The notes beneath the pieces are model-generated. The model was given only the letters and a program-made list of their open reading frames with translations, did not search any database and was not told the DNA's origin. Source: an uncultured Collinsella sp. (GTDB taxonomy: Bacteria > Actinomycetota > Coriobacteriia > Coriobacteriales > Coriobacteriaceae). Taken from it: a stretch of 13,509 nt of DNA. Location: NCBI GenBank assembly GCA_900540095.1, contig UQEO01000050.1, forward strand, positions 1 to 13,509, given 5' to 3'. Below, piece by piece: positions 1-6,523 of this stretch (positions within the stretch are counted from its first letter, which is position 1; the number at the start of each line of letters is the position of its first letter). Position numbers and translations under genes: made by a program.

Positions 1-1
1 G

Positions 2-361
2 TGCTGCTCGCGGGGGGGGCCCGGGGCCGCCCGGGGCCGGCTGCCGTTGGCGGGACTCAACCTGTTCAACCGCGCGCGCATCCGTATTCGCGGCGAGCGC
101 CTGGGGCTCGAGAGCGTCACGCTCAGCGGTGGACGCATCACGTTTTTGGGCGTCGACGTGCCCAAGAAAGTGGCCTTTGAACTAAAGACCCGCTATGGCG
201 CGGTGAACTTCCCCAAGAGCCGCAAACTGTCGGTGCCTTACAAGGCGGGCGCCGGTGCGGGCAGCGGCTTGGGTCGCGGCCTCGACGCCAACGACGGCAC
301 CGGCCCGGTGGCGGCGGCACTCATGCTGCTGCAGCAGTTGGGCGCGAGCGACGACGACTAA
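2..361 (+). CDS. mfd: Transcription-repair coupling factor Mfd, C-terminal fragment
   Basis: Open at the window edge; only about the last 105 residues read convincingly. Mfd is the ATP-driven translocase that removes RNA polymerase stalled at DNA damage and recruits UvrA; this is its C-terminal regulatory part. Seen: a segment beginning LFNRARIRIRGERLG, a V-T-L-S-G-G-R strand, then a stretch with ELKTRYG and SVPYKAG and a final helix GPVAAALMLLQQLGAS before TAA. From memory, actinobacterial Mfd tails have the same order (a VxLKRxYPGA-like stretch, a QVPI-like strand and a terminal helix). Upstream of about base 40 the frame reads only Gly/Arg/Pro/Ala from a run of G and C, which does not look like Mfd and is probably a bad contig end. 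TTG at 47 is not a real start; the gene begins outside the window. The identification rests on remembered family features. Confidence 0.72.
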   Translation, partial: CCSRGGPGAARGRLPLAGLNLFNRARIRIRGERLGLESVTLSGGRITFLGVDVPKKVAFELKTRYGAVNFPKSRKLSVPYKAGAGAGSGLGRGLDANDGTGPVAAALMLLQQLGASDDD

Positions 362-443
362 CAAGTAGGGGCGTGGCGGGGCCGCCAGTTGTTCTTTGCC
401 CCGCTACCTCGCAGGTTGATTCCAGTCCCATCGAAAGGAAAGC

Positions 444-1300
444 ATGTTCGGATACATCTATAAGAAAGATGTCGCCATTATCGCGGTTGTCCTGTGCCTT
501 TGTCTGGGCGTGGGCAGCTTCTTTGATTATCAAATCTCGAGTGCGCTGTTCAACATCGGCAGCATGTACGGCCGCTTTATCGAGGCGGGCGGCGCGGGGG
601 CGGTTCGACGCCCAGCGCGGGCGTTATGCTCGTACGCGCGGTGCGTCCCGACTCCAGGGAGAGCAAATGGCTCGCCGTGCTCGGCATCCTCGTCAACGTT
701 GGCCTAGCCGGCTACGAGATTATCGGATCGCTGCGTGTCGGCGGCAAGCTCATCGCGGTTCAGTTGGTGCTGACGTTTGTGCTGGCCATCGTCGCCAACC
801 TTATCGTCTATCGCCTCACGCGCACGACCGAGCCCGACGAACTCACGCGCTGGGCGTTGATGGTGCTTGCCGTGTGGATCGCTCAGGCCATCATCCTCAA
901 CGTGATCGTCAAGCCACTGTGGTCGCGCCCGCGCATGCGCGTGATCGAGGTCACGCCGGGGCTCAATTTTCAGCCGTGGTGGGTGATCGGCAATCCCGAC
1001 AAGTGGACCTATATCGCCGCCGGCGTGATCAAGGACGGGTTCAAGTCGTTTGCGAGCGGACACACGGCGCATGCGGCGATCGGCCTTATGCTCGCCGGGC
1101 TTCCCGCGGCAGCCTTTAAGGAAAAACCGTCGCGTAGCCGCGTGATTTTTTGGGCGGCGGCTGTGATCGCGGCGCTCGTCGCCTTTGGGCGCATCGTGAT
1201 AGGTGCGCACTTTTTGAGTGACGTGAGCTGCGGTTTTGCCCTGGTACTGGCACTTGAGTGCCTTGCCGCGCGCATTGCCTATCCCAACGGCGTACAATAG
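444..1300 (+). pseudogene. PAP2-family membrane phosphatase, frameshifted
   Basis: Type 2 phosphatidic acid phosphatase-like integral membrane protein, a family that removes phosphate from lipid phosphates or undecaprenyl pyrophosphate. The first frame starts at ATG 444 after AAAGGA (434-439) and gives a hydrophobic N-terminus (VAIIAVVLCLCLGVGSFF) up to about GRFIEAGG. The second frame carries the rest and ends at 1300. All three catalytic motifs lie in the second frame: KPLWSRPR (motif 1), FASGH (motif 2, usually PSGH) and GRIVIGAHFLSDV (motif 3, with the His nucleophile and Asp). The frame changes between about 585 and 620, inside a GC-rich stretch containing five consecutive G (596-600). 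The usual segment joining the two halves is unrecognisable there. Either a real inactivating indel or a base-calling error; everything else looks under selection. The natural substrate cannot be told from the sequence. Confidence 0.8.
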
Positions 1301-1345
1301 CTCCGTTTGAATCATCTGGCCGATACCCGGTAAGAGAGGATTGCC

Positions 1346-2417
1346 ATGCTCGCGTTTAACAACGATTATTCCCACGGCGCACATCCGGCAGTGCTGCAGG
1401 CGCTCGTCGACACCAATATGGAGCCGCAGCCCGGCTACGGCACCGATGCGCATACCGAGCGTGCCAAGCAACTTATTCGCGAGGCCTGCCAGGCTCCCGA
1501 TGCCGACGTGTTTTTGCTGGTAGGCGGCACGCAGGCCAACGCGACGGTGATCGACATGCTGCTCGCGCCGTACGAGGGCGTCGTTGCTGCCGAGACTGGC
1601 CATGTCGCCTGCCCTGAGGCCGAGCACCGTGGCAATCCTGCGGGCCCTTGCCCCCTGCCAGGAGGCGGGCGCCATCGAGTTTGGCGGCCACAAGGTGCTC
1701 ACCATCCCCGGCTACGAGGGCAAGATGCACGCCGAGGACCTCGAGAACTATTTCCAGGTGTTCTACGAAAACGAGAGCTACGAGCACACGGTGTTCCCGG
1801 GTGCCGTGTACATGAGCCTATCGACCGAGTACGGCACGCTGTACTCCAAGGCCGAGCTCGCGGCGATTCACGCGGTGTGCCAGAAGCGCGAGATTCCGCT
1901 GTTTGTTGACGGTGCTCGCCTGGCCTATGCGCTGGCAGCCGATGAGTGCGATATCACCCTGCCCGAGCTGGCGCAGCTGTGCGACGTGTTCTACATCGGC
2001 GGCACCAAGTGCGGCGCGCTCTGCGGCGAGGCCGTGGTGTTCTGCGGCATGCACGCGCCGGCGCACCCCATTCCGCGCATTAAGCAGCACGGCGCGCTGC
2101 TTGCCAAGGGCCGCCTGACGGGCGTGCAGTTTGAGGCGCTCTTTACCGATGGCCTGTATTTTGAGATTGGTCGCCAGGCGATTGAGACCGCTCAGGCGCT
2201 GCGCCGCGTGCTGCACGAGCACGGCTACCAGTTCTTCTTGGAGACGCCGACCAACCAGCAGTTCGTGATTCTGTCCAACGAGGACATGGCCCGCATTCGC
2301 GAGCATGCGGCGATCGAGTACTGGGAAAAGTATGACGATACCCACACGGTGGTGCGTTTTTGCACCAGCTGGGCCACGACGCAGGAGGATATCGACGCGT
2401 TGGCGGCTGTCCTGTAG
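1346..2417 (+). pseudogene. Low-specificity threonine aldolase, interrupted by a 46-bp insertion
   Basis: PLP-dependent beta-eliminating lyase/threonine aldolase family, cleaving L-threonine or allo-threonine to glycine and acetaldehyde. ATG 1346 follows AGAGGA. The first part (FNNDYSHGAHPAVLQAL, GGTQANATVIDMLL, ETGH) runs to 1613; the second part, in another frame, runs from QEAGAIEFGGHKVL to the stop at 2415-2417. Removing exactly 46 bases joins them as ETGHVACQEAGAIEFGG, the normal family sequence, and yields a full-length 341-residue protein. The His at 1601-1603 is expected to stack on the PLP ring. The PLP lysine lies in GGTKCGAL (codon 2007-2009), and FVDGARLAYAL supplies the PLP-contacting Asp and Arg. 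The gene is followed at once by a strong terminator. As read, the product would be truncated after the insertion. Function of the intact allele is well supported; whether it is really broken in the organism is uncertain. Confidence 0.85.
1614..1659. other. 46-bp frame-breaking insertion flanked by CCTGCC direct repeats
   Basis: CCTGCC occurs at 1608-1613 and again at 1654-1659. Deleting one copy plus the sequence between them (46 bases) restores the threonine aldolase frame and the conserved sequence. The inserted piece contains a short inverted pair (GGCAA at 1631-1635, TTGCC at 1649-1653). I found no second copy in the window. Confidence 0.75.
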
Positions 2418-2436
2418 CCTGATGTAATGACGGGGG

Positions 2437-2478
2437 GCCGCCTTGCGCTGGGTTTGGCGCAAGGCGGCTTCTGTTTTT
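2437..2478 (+). terminator. Rho-independent terminator after the threonine aldolase gene
   Basis: A perfect 12-bp stem, GCCGCCTTGCGC (2437-2448) pairing with GCGCAAGGCGGC (2457-2468), has an 8-base loop and is followed by TTCTGTTTTT. It lies 20 bases after the stop codon and separates this gene from the acetyltransferase. Confidence 0.92.
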
Positions 2479-2494
2479 GAGGGGGAAGGGTTGT

Positions 2495-3085
2495 ATGACC
2501 GAGATGTCCGAGCCGACGATTCGCCTGGCGACGCCCGATGATGCGCCGGCGTTGCTTGCCATCTATGAGCCGTATGTGCGCCAGACGGCGATTACCTGCG
2601 AATACGAGGTGCCGAGCGTTGAGGAGTTCGCCGGGCGTATTGAGCGTACGCTCAAGCGCTATCCGTATTTGGTGATGGAGTTGGACGGGCGTCCGGTAGG
2701 CTATGCCTACGTGAGTCCGCTTAACAGCCGCGAGGCATACGACTGGTCGGTCGAGACGTCGATCTACCTGGCACGCGATGTGCGCCATGGCGGGCTGGGT
2801 CGCAAGCTGCACGCTGCGCTCAAGCAGTGCCTGATCGCGATGGGCATCACCAATATGTGCGCCCTCATCGCCGTGCCGCACGACAAGGACGACGAGTACC
2901 TGACGCACAACAGTCAGGATTTCCATGCTCATATGGGATATCGCCTGGTGGGCACCTTCGATCGCTGTGCCCAAAAGTTCGGCCGCTGGTACGACATGTG
3001 CTGGATGGAGCTGGTCCTAGCCGAGCGCACACCCAACCAACCCAAACCAACCTGGTTCCCCGACCTCCCCAAACCTACCATTTAG
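2495..3085 (+). CDS. GNAT-family N-acetyltransferase (phosphinothricin-acetyltransferase-like)
   Basis: Predicted 196-residue cytoplasmic acetyltransferase using acetyl-CoA. The N-terminus IRLATPDDAPALLAIYEPYV and the Y-E-V-P-S-V-E-E-F segment resemble the PAT/Bar/MnaT subgroup, which acetylates phosphinothricin, methionine sulfone/sulfoximine or related amines. Motif A, the acetyl-CoA pyrophosphate loop, is visible as VRHGGLGRKLH, followed by the usual ALIAVPHDKDD and the MGY strand (HAHMGYRLVGTFDRCAQKFGRWYDMCWMEL). ATG 2495 is chosen over the upstream in-frame TTG at 2477 because the TTG lies in the preceding terminator's T-tract, while GAGGGGGAAGGG (2479-2490) is a good ribosome binding site for 2495. 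It faces the GntR gene head-on. Its last codons and stop (Pro-Thr-Ile-TAG, 3074-3085) lie inside an intergenic repeat, so its C-terminus may have been reshaped by that element. Substrate unknown. Confidence 0.88.
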   Translation: MTEMSEPTIRLATPDDAPALLAIYEPYVRQTAITCEYEVPSVEEFAGRIERTLKRYPYLVMELDGRPVGYAYVSPLNSREAYDWSVETSIYLARDVRHGGLGRKLHAALKQCLIAMGITNMCALIAVPHDKDDEYLTHNSQDFHAHMGYRLVGTFDRCAQKFGRWYDMCWMELVLAERTPNQPKPTWFPDLPKPTI

Positions 3086-3107
3086 GGACAGGTTTATTTT
3101 GGCAGGT
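3073..3107 (-). repeat. 35-bp intergenic repeat, copy A, between convergent genes
   Basis: Read on the minus strand this matches copies at 10420-10454 and 12554-12588; the shared core is CCAAAATAAACCTGTCCCT. The arms ACCTACCA and TGGCAGGT form an imperfect inverted repeat. It supplies the last three codons and the stop of the acetyltransferase and ends on the first base of the complementary stop codon of the GntR gene. It may act as a two-way terminator or processing hairpin. Confidence 0.8.
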
Positions 3108-3829
3108 TAGCCGATTGGCTCGGTGTATTTGGCGCGGTCGGTGCGTTGGATACGCTTAGAGACATGGAGCGGTCGGCCGTCGGTGTCGTAGACGTAGTCG
3201 GTGATCAGGATCAGCGCCTGCCCGCGCTCGACGTTGAGCAAAAACGCCTCGTTTTGCGAGGCATAGCACACCTCAAAGGTCTTATGTCCCTGTGCTGGCG
3301 CGCGATGGAATTCTTGGCGCAGCGTCGCGTAGAGCGAACCGTTGATATCGCGATCGATGAGCGTCTCGAAGCTTGGCGGCAGGTAGGTGGTCTCCAGGCA
3401 CAGCGGCACGTCGTCCAGGTAGCGCAGGCGGACAAGTTTGACGAGCTTGCTGCCCACGGCGGCGTCAAAGAACTTAGCTATGCTGCCGGCCGCCTTGGCA
3501 AAGCCCGAGTCCACGGTGCGCGTGGTGGGCTTCATGCCCTGACCTTCGACCTGCTTGGTATAGCTCGAAAACACTAGGTTGTTCTCGTGGAGTGCGGGCG
3601 TGTCGGCCACAAAGGCGCCACGCCCGCGCTCGGTGCGCACCAGGCCCTCATCAACGAGAACCTTAAGGGCGTGGCGCACGGTGCTGCGCGACAGCCCCGA
3701 TTCGTCCATGAGTTCCATCTCGGACGGCAGCTTGTCTCCGCGTGCGTAGATGCCGGCGGCGATGCGGTCACGCAACATGCCCGCCAAGCGCTCGTATTGG
3801 TTCAGTTTCTTTTTAGACGAAGCGTTCAT
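3107..3829 (-). CDS. GntR/HutC-family transcriptional regulator (first)
   Basis: 240-residue DNA-binding regulator. The winged helix-turn-helix occupies residues ~10-76: QYERLAGMLRDRIAAGIYARG, KLPSEMEL, then the recognition helix region SGLSRSTVRHALKVL and the wing VRTERGRGAFV. Residues ~85-235 form a UTRA ligand-binding domain (LVKLVRLRYLDDVPLCLETTYLP, then ALILITDYVYDTDGRPL). HutC-type regulators usually bind a phosphorylated sugar or related effector, which here would fit the substrate of the neighbouring SIS/PTS genes. It is transcribed away from the first SIS gene across a 205-bp AT-richer region with two near-identical 19-bp sites, one close to each gene, so it probably controls itself and that gene. 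The start ATG (3827-3829, minus strand) has a modest AGGT upstream. Likely a repressor relieved by a sugar-amine phosphate; the effector is inference. Confidence 0.92.
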   Translation of the reverse strand: MNASSKKKLNQYERLAGMLRDRIAAGIYARGDKLPSEMELMDESGLSRSTVRHALKVLVDEGLVRTERGRGAFVADTPALHENNLVFSSYTKQVEGQGMKPTTRTVDSGFAKAAGSIAKFFDAAVGSKLVKLVRLRYLDDVPLCLETTYLPPSFETLIDRDINGSLYATLRQEFHRAPAQGHKTFEVCYASQNEAFLLNVERGQALILITDYVYDTDGRPLHVSKRIQRTDRAKYTEPIG

Positions 3830-4034
3830 GTGATCAACCTGTATCTAACTTGTATGCCTATCTAAGCAAGCATGTATTCAATACAACAACAAAACCGCTG
3901 GTAGCCAGTTGTCGAAAACCGCATCAGCAAAATATCTAAGACAAATATAGCATACAACTAGTCGACATAACCAAAACATGTATGTAACTTGTATGCCATC
4001 GAGAGCATCAAACGAGAAGAAAGGCTGATGCACG
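3830..4034. promoter_or_regulatory. Divergent promoter/operator region with repeated GntR-like sites
   Basis: A 19-bp sequence TGTATSTAACTTGTATGCC occurs twice in the same orientation, at 3840-3858 (S=C) and 3979-3997 (S=G), differing at one base and starting 139 bp apart. An inverted partial copy, GCATACAAC, is at 3950-3958, and a 13-bp palindrome TGTATTCAATACA is at 3873-3885. The region is much more AT-rich than the flanking genes. The layout fits operators close to each divergent start, possibly with DNA looping. A clear -35/-10 pair could not be fixed. AAGAAAGG at 4017-4024 is the ribosome binding site for the SIS gene. Confidence 0.75.
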
Positions 4035-5027
4035 ATGACTACTCAGGAACAGGTTAAGGACGTCGTCTCCCAGGTTTTGGCTGACAAGGCTGACAAGGGC
4101 GGCATCAAGCGCGTCGTGTGGATTGGCGCCGGCGGATCCAACGGCGGCAACTATCCTGCTCAGTACTTTATGGAGCACGAGGCCACGCAGGTCGTGAGCT
4201 CCAGCTACACCAGCAACGAGTTCGTGCACGCCACCCCGGCCTACGTCAACGAGAACACCCTGGCCGTCGTCGTGTCCATGCGCGGCACCAAGGAGACCAT
4301 CGTCGCTGCTCAGGTCGCCAAGGACCACGGCGCCAGCACCATCGCCATCTATGTTGACGAGTCCGGTCTCACCGAGGTTTGCGACTACAAGATCCAGTAC
4401 GACAGCCTGGCCGTCGACGAGTCCTGCATGGGCCGCACCAACTCCGCCGTCGTGACCATGATCGCCATGGAGCTTACGCAGCAGACCGAGGGCTATGCCG
4501 AGTACGAGACCGCTATGGCCGCGTTCGACTTGGTCGACCCCATCTATCGCAAGGCCGTCGAGTACACCCGTCCGCTCGCTGCCAAGTGGGCCGAGCAGAA
4601 CGCCGACAAGCCCTGCATCAACGTCATGGCTCAGGGCCCGCTCTTTGGTGCCGCCTACGTCTTTAGCATCTGCAACGTTCAGGAGATGCTGCAGATCGAC
4701 TCCTGCACCATCAACACCTGCGACTTCTTCCACGGCCCCTTCGAGATCCTGGACAAGCGCACCTCGCTGTTCCAGCTCATCAGCGTCGGCCGCAGCCGCT
4801 GCAACGACGAGCGCGGCATCCGCTTCGTCAACCAGTACGGTGGCGAGCGCGTCTATCAGCTCGACGCCAAGGAGCTCGGCCTCAACGACATCAAGGACAG
4901 CGTGAGCGAGTACTTCAACCACCTGATCTTTGCCCCGATTCTCAACAACGTCTACATGCGTGCGCTCTCCGCCGTCACCCACAAGGACTACATGACGCGC
5001 CGCTACATGTGGAAGCTGGACTACTAG
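4035..5027 (+). CDS. SIS-domain sugar-phosphate deglycase-like protein, paralogue 1
   Basis: 330-residue cytoplasmic protein with two tandem SIS (sugar isomerase) folds, of the FrlB/FraB/GfrE-F type that cleaves 6-phosphorylated Amadori compounds to glucose-6-phosphate and an amine. The first SIS half contains VVWIGAGGSNGGNYPAQYF and the phosphate loop VSMRGTKET; the second contains AQGPLFGAAYVFS and CDFFHGPFEIL. Glu217 and His233 are 16 residues apart, the spacing of the GlmS Glu488/His504 pair and, as I recall, the FraB catalytic pair. The C-terminus TRRYMWKLDY matches the style of the second copy. Oddities: the phosphate loop is one residue shorter than in paralogue 2 (SLGGSTPET), and the residue three before the His is Asp, not Glu. 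ATG 4035 is chosen from the ribosome binding site; the ATG at 4028 is out of frame. Substrate could be fructoselysine-6-P, glucoselysine-6-P or another sugar amine. Confidence 0.85.
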   Translation: MTTQEQVKDVVSQVLADKADKGGIKRVVWIGAGGSNGGNYPAQYFMEHEATQVVSSSYTSNEFVHATPAYVNENTLAVVVSMRGTKETIVAAQVAKDHGASTIAIYVDESGLTEVCDYKIQYDSLAVDESCMGRTNSAVVTMIAMELTQQTEGYAEYETAMAAFDLVDPIYRKAVEYTRPLAAKWAEQNADKPCINVMAQGPLFGAAYVFSICNVQEMLQIDSCTINTCDFFHGPFEILDKRTSLFQLISVGRSRCNDERGIRFVNQYGGERVYQLDAKELGLNDIKDSVSEYFNHLIFAPILNNVYMRALSAVTHKDYMTRRYMWKLDY

Positions 5028-5063
5028 GGGATAGAGCGGCCTAACAGCTCGATGTCCTCATAA

Positions 5064-5128
5064 GTTGCGGTGGAATAGTTCCTGCTTGGGGGCTTGAAGC
5101 CTCTATTTAGGAACTATTTCACCGCAAC
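5064..5128. repeat. 65-bp hairpin element downstream of the first SIS gene
   Basis: Arms of 20 bp, GTTGCGGTGGAATAGTTCCT (5064-5083) and AGGAACTATTTCACCGCAAC (5109-5128), pair with a single G/T mismatch around a 25-base loop that holds its own small hairpin (GGCTT/AAGCC, 5091-5101). A further GC-rich hairpin (CCGCCCAG... CTGGGGGCGG, about 5128-5152) and CGGAT/ATCCG (5160-5174) follow. There is no T-tract, so it is more like a REP/MITE-type element or RNA-stabilising hairpin than a classical terminator. The 231-bp gap 5028-5258 otherwise holds only the EamA promoter region. Confidence 0.8.
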
Positions 5129-5190
5129 CGCCCAGTAATCCGCTGGGGGCGGAGGAAAACGGATCACTTATCCGCTCGCCGATTTGTGTC

Positions 5191-5253
5191 TTGAAAAATG
5201 TATATAACGACTATAACGTAGTACGAAACATATTGGAAACAATATCGAGGAGG
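5191..5253 (+). promoter_or_regulatory. Promoter/operator and ribosome binding site of the EamA gene
   Basis: TGTATATAACGACTATAACG (5199-5218) aligns with the 19-bp sites before the first GntR/SIS pair over TGTATnTAACnnnTAT. It overlaps a possible promoter, TTGAAA (5191-5196) and TATAAC (5212-5217) with a short 15-bp spacer. A perfect inverted repeat ATATTG-GAAA-CAATAT (5230-5245) sits just before GAGGAGG (5247-5253), which fixes the TTG start at 5259. The inverted repeat could be an operator or could affect translation. Confidence 0.55.
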
Positions 5254-5258
5254 CTGCG

Positions 5259-6341
5259 TTGAAGAAAAGCAATCTGGGCTATGTGCTGGTGCTGATCGCC
5301 GCGCTTATGTGGGGCAGCATCGGAATCTTTGTAAACGGCATCTCGGCCATGGGTGTTTCGTCTCAGAGCATGGCGGCCTTTCGCCTGTTGTCGGGTGCCG
5401 TCTTAATGGCTCCGGTCTTGGCGTTCATGGGTTGCCAGGGAGGCGATCGTGAGGGAAAAGCATCGGGTCCCCTGTCACTGTTCAAGGCAAGTCCTAAAGA
5501 GCTTGTTCCCTGCGCGCTTCTTGGCATTATCGGCCTCGCCACCGCTAACACGCTTTATTACGAGTGCATGGGCGAGGTGGGCATGTCCACGGCCTCGGTG
5601 CTGCTTTACACCTCGCCGGTGTTTGGCGTCGTGCTCGGCCGCGTGCTTTATCGCGAGGACGTGACCCCCAACAAGCTCGTCGCCATCGTCTTTAACATTG
5701 TGGGTTGCGTGCTCGCGGTGACGAGCGGCGACCTGTCCGGTTTCCATTTCTCGGCTTGGGGCGTCGTGTCGGGTGTGATCGCCGGGCTTTGCGGTGCGCT
5801 ACTGGCTGTGTTTAGCCGTATGGCTACCAAGACGCTGCATCCGCTGGCGGTGACGTTTTGGGGCTTTGTCTTTGGCGGATGCTTTATGGCAGTGCTTTCG
5901 GCTCCGTGGTCCGATGTGGCCGCGGCAATGTCCCCGCAGCTCATTCTGCTGTTCGCGGGCTTTGGCTTTATTCCGACGGCTCTTGCGTACATCTTCTATA
6001 TGCAGGGCCTTTCGATGGATCTTGAGACGTCGAAGGTGCCGGTCGTGGCTTCGTTTGAAACCGTTGCGACCGTTCTGGTCGGTATTGGCATCTATGCCGA
6101 GCCCGCCGGCGCGATCAAGGTCCTGGGCATCGTGCTGGTGCTCGCGTCCATCCTGATCATGAACACTAACTTCTCCAAGCTGCGCAACAGTGCCTTTGTC
6201 GGCCATATCGTTGAGAGCATGACCTTTAAGCCCAACGCGTGGTGGACGGAGAAATCGCAGGACATGGATCTGTTCCGCGAGCGCACCGGCATCGCGCTGG
6301 AGCCCACCGTGCAGGAAAGCCCCTGGTACTTCGTGCGATAG
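5259..6341 (+). CDS. EamA/DMT-superfamily membrane transporter
   Basis: 360-residue inner-membrane protein with two EamA repeats and about ten hydrophobic helices. The first is LGYVLVLIAALMWGSIGIFV; the second repeat begins near FSAWGVVSGVIAGLCGALL, and the last helix is AIKVLGIVLVLASILIMNT. The conserved PVFGVVLGRVLYRE and SFETVATVLVG features are typical of the family. DMT proteins usually export amino acids or other small metabolites. There is a hydrophilic insert after helix 2 (GGDREGKASGPLSLF) and an unusual ~55-residue soluble tail after the last helix (NFSKLRNSAFVGHIVES to the end). Start TTG 5259 is set by GAGGAGG. It lies alone between the first SIS gene and the PTS operon and carries an operator-like motif of the same type, so it is probably co-regulated. 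An attractive but unproven job is export of the amine freed by the deglycases. Confidence 0.9.
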   Translation: MKKSNLGYVLVLIAALMWGSIGIFVNGISAMGVSSQSMAAFRLLSGAVLMAPVLAFMGCQGGDREGKASGPLSLFKASPKELVPCALLGIIGLATANTLYYECMGEVGMSTASVLLYTSPVFGVVLGRVLYREDVTPNKLVAIVFNIVGCVLAVTSGDLSGFHFSAWGVVSGVIAGLCGALLAVFSRMATKTLHPLAVTFWGFVFGGCFMAVLSAPWSDVAAAMSPQLILLFAGFGFIPTALAYIFYMQGLSMDLETSKVPVVASFETVATVLVGIGIYAEPAGAIKVLGIVLVLASILIMNTNFSKLRNSAFVGHIVESMTFKPNAWWTEKSQDMDLFRERTGIALEPTVQESPWYFVR

Positions 6342-6455
6342 GGGATTGGTGAGGCGTCTGATCTGGGGTTATCCAGCCAGCGCCGGCCTACCTAGCCCCA
6401 ACGTTTCGATTGCGTTAAACCCGTCAACGGTCGATTTTCACCCGCGAACGGTCTT

Positions 6456-6518
6456 TATACTAATTAGCAATATAAGCAACGTATAAGACGTTATAATGAC
6501 CATAACGAAAAGGAGGAG
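6456..6518 (+). promoter_or_regulatory. PTS operon promoter with overlapping operator-like motif
   Basis: The 182-bp gap 6342-6523 turns AT-rich near its end. A perfect TATAAT lies at 6492-6497 and a second possible -10, TATACT, at 6456-6461; neither has a good -35, which would suit an activated or degenerate promoter. Around the TATAAT, the minus strand reads TATAACGTCTTATACG (6480-6495), related to the sites before EamA and the second GntR. AGGAGGAGG (6511-6519) is the ribosome binding site for ATG 6524. I see nothing else in 6342-6455 beyond a weak TGGGG/CCCCA pairing. Confidence 0.55.
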
Positions 6519-6523
6519 GCAAG

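Noticed and set aside
373..1119. 248-residue plus-strand frame overlapping the PAP2 gene
   Set aside because: Arg/Ala-rich out-of-frame translation; the catalytic PAP2 motifs lie in another frame.
704..1705. 333-residue minus-strand frame across the PAP2 and threonine aldolase genes
   Set aside because: It spans two convincingly coding plus-strand genes and their gap, and its Arg/His-rich sequence matches no family I know.
4008..4982. 324-residue open frame on the minus strand opposite the first SIS gene
   Set aside because: It mirrors the strong codon bias of the SIS gene; its product is repetitive Val/Asp/Gly/Leu with no recognisable motif, and the plus-strand protein is clearly the real one.
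5064..5128. Long hairpin considered as a classical Rho-independent terminator
   Set aside because: No T-tract follows and the loop is 25 bases, so it is listed as a repeat/hairpin element instead.
6342..6455. Possible terminator or RNA switch between EamA and the PTS operon
   Set aside because: Only a weak TGGGG/CCCCA pairing was found, with no T-run and no recognisable riboswitch core.
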